From an uncultured Porphyromonadaceae bacterium (GTDB lineage: Bacteria > Bacteroidota > Bacteroidia > Bacteroidales > Muribaculaceae): a DNA stretch of 64,000 nucleotides. Location of the stretch: assembly GCA_902491625.1 (NCBI GenBank), contig CABUIO010000001.1, positions 62,001-126,000 on the forward strand, written 5' to 3'. The position numbers and the translations under genes were made by a program. The first letter of the stretch is position 1. Each line of letters begins with the position of its first letter. Under the pieces are notes generated by a model, which ran no database searches, was not told the origin of the DNA, and saw nothing but the letters and a program-made list of their open reading frames with translations. Shown here piece by piece: positions 61,801 through 64,000 of this stretch.

Positions 61801-62112
61801 TTAGAATTTCATTTTTGAGATTTCACGAATATCAATATTTTTCAGCGAACGGAAGATATTGATAATGATAGCTATCGCGACAGCGGTCTCGCAAGCGGCG
61901 ATGCCGATTGAGAACAGCGCAAAAAACATGCCTTCCATCTGGCCGGGGAAAAGGAAGCGGTTGAACACCACGAAGTTCAGATCCACGGCATTGAGCATAA
62001 GCTCAAGAGATATGAGGATGGCCACAAGATTACGGCGAGAAAGGAAGCCGTAGACACCGCAAGCGAACATCAGGATTGCGGGTACGAGATACATCAGCAT
62101 TTTCAGTTCCAT
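61801..62112 (-). CDS. nuoK: NADH-quinone oxidoreductase subunit K
   Basis: Small membrane subunit of 103 residues, three membrane helices. The conserved LISLELMLNAVDLNFV with a channel Glu and a later FFALFSIGIAACETAVAIAI with the second Glu are present, as in functional NuoK. Confidence 0.95.
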   Translation of the reverse strand: MELKMLMYLVPAILMFACGVYGFLSRRNLVAILISLELMLNAVDLNFVVFNRFLFPGQMEGMFFALFSIGIAACETAVAIAIIINIFRSLKNIDIREISKMKF

Positions 62113-62118
62113 AATCTA

Positions 62119-62640
62119 TTATTTCTTACGTGCTATGGCAAGTGAGCCGATTATACATGCTAAGAGCAGGACACTGATCGCCTCGAAAGGAAGCAGATAT
62201 CCGAATTTCTCTGTGCCCATGAGCGCACGACCGATACGATCCATCGTGATGTTGTCGCCGGAGAGAGCCTGCGAGAGTGTCAGGCCGTCGGAAGCAATGG
62301 GGAATGTGATGAATACATACCAGAGCAGCGCCACACCAAGCAATGCTGTGGTGAACGCGAGCGCCTGCTTCTTGATCGACACCTCGGGAGTAGTGTCGTC
62401 GGGGCGGTGTGTAAGAAGAATCGCAAACACAAACAGCACAAGTATGCCGCCTGCATAGACCGCTATCTGGACAGCCCCGAGAAACTCATAGCCAAGCTGG
62501 AAATAGATAACAGCTGTGGCCAGAAGTGTAAAGAGCAGATAAGTAGCGGAACGTAGAATCTTCTTACTGGTGACTGCCATCAGGGAGAAAACCACTATGG
62601 CAATGGTACATACCAGGTAAAGAATGAAATTTCCTATCAT
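62119..62640 (-). CDS. nuoJ: NADH-quinone oxidoreductase subunit J
   Basis: Membrane subunit of 173 residues with five hydrophobic segments. FLGAVQIAVYAGGILVLFVF is the pi-bulge helix signature of NuoJ. Its start overlaps the nuoI stop by one base, so translation is coupled. Confidence 0.94.
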   Translation of the reverse strand: MIGNFILYLVCTIAIVVFSLMAVTSKKILRSATYLLFTLLATAVIYFQLGYEFLGAVQIAVYAGGILVLFVFAILLTHRPDDTTPEVSIKKQALAFTTALLGVALLWYVFITFPIASDGLTLSQALSGDNITMDRIGRALMGTEKFGYLLPFEAISVLLLACIIGSLAIARKK

Positions 62641-63227
62641 TATGCTTTAGATTTAGCAGAGTTATTGTCTGTAGTGTCAGCTTTTGCAACTGCCTTGGTT
62701 CCTGCGGGTTTCGCGGGTGCGACAGCCGGCTTTGCAGCTACGGCAGCGGGCTTCGCGTGTGCCGGAGCATCAGGCACCTCAGGACGATAATTCAGTTGCT
62801 TCACGAGGCTTTCACGCTGAAACACAGCCTGTTCGAAATCGTTGGAGAATTCGAGAGCATGCTGCGGACATGTCGTGACACAAAGCATACAGAATGTGCA
62901 GCTGCCAAGATCGTACATGTACTTGTCGAGCTTGCGTTTCTTTTTGCCGTCGGGCAAATCAACCATCTTTGTAGTCAGATTAATAGTGCCGTTAGGACAA
63001 TTCATCTGGCAGATTCCGCAGGCAATACATTTATGGCGTCCCTCTTCGTCGTAGATGAGGGTGAGCTCGGCACGGAAACGATCCGAAATCTGAAGTGTGT
63101 CACGGTTTTCCGGATAGCACTCCGTGATTTTGGGTGTCACGAGCTCCTTGCCGGTGACGCTCATACCCTGCACGAGGCTCTTTATGCCTTTGCCTACCGA
63201 TGAGAAATATTCTTTTATACCGCTCAT
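62640..63227 (-). CDS. nuoI: NADH-quinone oxidoreductase subunit I with Ala/Pro/Lys tail
   Basis: Iron-sulfur subunit of 195 residues. Two [4Fe-4S] motifs are intact: CIACGICQMNCPNG and CTFCMLCVTTCPQHAL. The core ends near residue 152; the remaining ~43 residues are low-complexity (HAKPAAVAAKPAVAPAKPAG). It passes electrons toward NuoB in normal complex I. Upstream lies atpG, not nuoH, so the quinone-site subunits are absent here. Confidence 0.94.
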   Translation of the reverse strand: MSGIKEYFSSVGKGIKSLVQGMSVTGKELVTPKITECYPENRDTLQISDRFRAELTLIYDEEGRHKCIACGICQMNCPNGTINLTTKMVDLPDGKKKRKLDKYMYDLGSCTFCMLCVTTCPQHALEFSNDFEQAVFQRESLVKQLNYRPEVPDAPAHAKPAAVAAKPAVAPAKPAGTKAVAKADTTDNNSAKSKA

Positions 63228-63273
63228 GGACTATTGTAAGTAGTTTTCTCTAAATATTTTCTTTTTCATCCTC

Positions 63274-63281
63274 GAAAGGTA
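63274..63281 (-). promoter_or_regulatory. Possible -7 box of the nuoI-N cluster
   Basis: TACCTTTC on the minus strand is one base from consensus and 46 bases before the nuoI ATG. There is no clear -33 element. I see no remnant of a nuoH frame anywhere in the 182-base gap. Confidence 0.35.
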
Positions 63282-63409
63282 TCAGACAAATCTCATTGAA
63301 AACCTTTCTTCCGGATTTATTTCTTTCGGTCATTTTCCGAAAACCGTTACGAATTCGGATGCGCCCGCTTCTTCACTGTGTTTACACTATCTGTATCGAC
63401 GGCAGCAAT

Positions 63410-64000
63410 TTACCTCTCCACCTGACCGCCGATAATATCAAGCAGCTCGGTGGTGATGCTTTGCTGACGCAGTTTGTTATATTCCAGATGCAGGGATTCG
63501 AGAAGCTTCTTGGCATTGTCGTTTGCACTCTGCATCGCCATGATGCGTGCCGCCTGCTCGGAAGCTCTGTTCTCCACCGTGATATCCTGCATTGTCGACT
63601 GGACATACATCGGGAGCACCTGATTGAATATGCTGTTGGGATTGGGCTCGAAAATATAGGGTTTGTTGCTCTCCTCGCCACTCTTGGAGTCGGCAGCCTG
63701 ATCAAGAAGCGCAGAAGGGATGACCGGGAACAGTTGCTCTGAGACAGGTTTCTGGCGGCTGATGGAGTGGAACTTCATGTAGACAACGGAAACGAGATCG
63801 AGCTCGCCGGAAAGGAAACGCTTGCGGAGAGAATCAGTGAATGCGCTCACCTTGTCCCCCTCCATCTTCGAATCGACACCTTCTGTAGTCACGACATCTA
63901 TGCCGTGCGAACGAAGCTTCGTCACGGCACGTAAAAGCTTGCTTCCTACAACGAAGACACTGATCCGGACATCCTCGCCATATTTCATCTTCACATCGTC
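63410..64000 (-). CDS. atpG: F1F0 ATP synthase gamma subunit, N-terminus off the window
   Basis: The minus-strand frame is open at the right edge and gives the C-terminal ~196 residues of the gamma subunit. Visible marks are VFVVGSKLLRAV, ILPMYVQSTM-like NQVLPMYVQSTMQDITVENR, and the final coiled-coil helix ASEQAARIMAMQSANDNAKK, then YNKLRQQSITTELLDIIGG, which rotates inside the alpha3beta3 head. In Bacteroidales atp operons atpG is usually last, consistent with the stop here and nuoI starting 182 bases later. Confidence 0.93.
   Translation of the reverse strand, partial: DDVKMKYGEDVRISVFVVGSKLLRAVTKLRSHGIDVVTTEGVDSKMEGDKVSAFTDSLRKRFLSGELDLVSVVYMKFHSISRQKPVSEQLFPVIPSALLDQAADSKSGEESNKPYIFEPNPNSIFNQVLPMYVQSTMQDITVENRASEQAARIMAMQSANDNAKKLLESLHLEYNKLRQQSITTELLDIIGGQVER

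Overview
The window looks like a Bacteroidales chromosome, most likely a gut Muribaculaceae member. This assignment is inference. It rests on roughly 50% GC coding DNA, repeated TAnnTTTG -7 boxes (often TTG-N20-TAnnTTTG), no obvious Shine-Dalgarno sequences, a 29-residue AURKAIP1/COX24-type mini-protein, DUF4494, DUF349 and DUF6624 proteins, a T9SS-type C-terminal domain, a single-chain pyruvate:ferredoxin oxidoreductase and a BrkB/YihY-RNase P RNA neighbourhood. Almost everything is housekeeping, with a few accessory insertions.

Region 1-6.3 kb: an edge-truncated secreted CUB/BNR_assoc_N protein lies behind a complete cobalamin riboswitch with its own promoter. Next come an OmpR-type response regulator and its sensor kinase, and a divergent DUF6624 lipoprotein. 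Region 6.3-19 kb (minus strand): pyruvate:ferredoxin oxidoreductase, an OmpA-type porin, transketolase, an MFS sugar transporter, YggS, DUF4494, RNase G/E, the 29-aa mini-protein and HU. A REP-like structured repeat sits between transketolase and the transporter. Region 19-25.4 kb: a 42-bp tandem repeat and a GxxExxY nuclease-fold gene with inverted flanks, the arnT-like/ispD/recG operon, and a lipoprotein built on a SecD P1-head domain. Region 25.5-30.3 kb (plus strand): initiator tRNA, an RluA-type pseudouridine synthase, a TetR-fabH-fabG lipid locus with a candidate operator, and a DEAD-box helicase.

Region 30.3-40.5 kb: the minus-strand operon chromate transporter pair/folC/yigZ, an AT-rich DUF1016 nuclease gene, a patatin/outer-membrane barrel protein, apbE-rmuC, and a 332-bp MITE-like element with 33-bp terminal inverted repeats carrying two REP-like palindromes in opposite orientation, followed by a DJ-1/PfpI gene. 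Region 40.5-49.5 kb: yihY, rnpB, a DUF308 protein and a cytidylate-kinase-like gene on the minus strand; then a hypothetical, a peptidyl-prolyl isomerase, a DUF349 protein, an exopolysaccharide initiating transferase and a Sel1-repeat protein on the plus strand. Region 49.7-54.5 kb: a glycogen/alpha-glucan cassette (debranching enzyme, glycosyltransferase, GH57). Region 54.5-64 kb (minus strand): a thioredoxin-fold protein, a BspA-type LRR protein, and nuoI-J-K-L-M-N directly downstream of atpG, with nuoA-H absent from this position.

The most original signal is a family of three palindromes (two inside the MITE, one 26 kb away). They share a GGAG foot, a GCGGGC tip and a YGACYGA 3' flank, while their four-base arms differ completely yet stay perfectly complementary. 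This is covariation, and the layout resembles REP/REPIN elements. No gene for a mobilising enzyme is present in the window.
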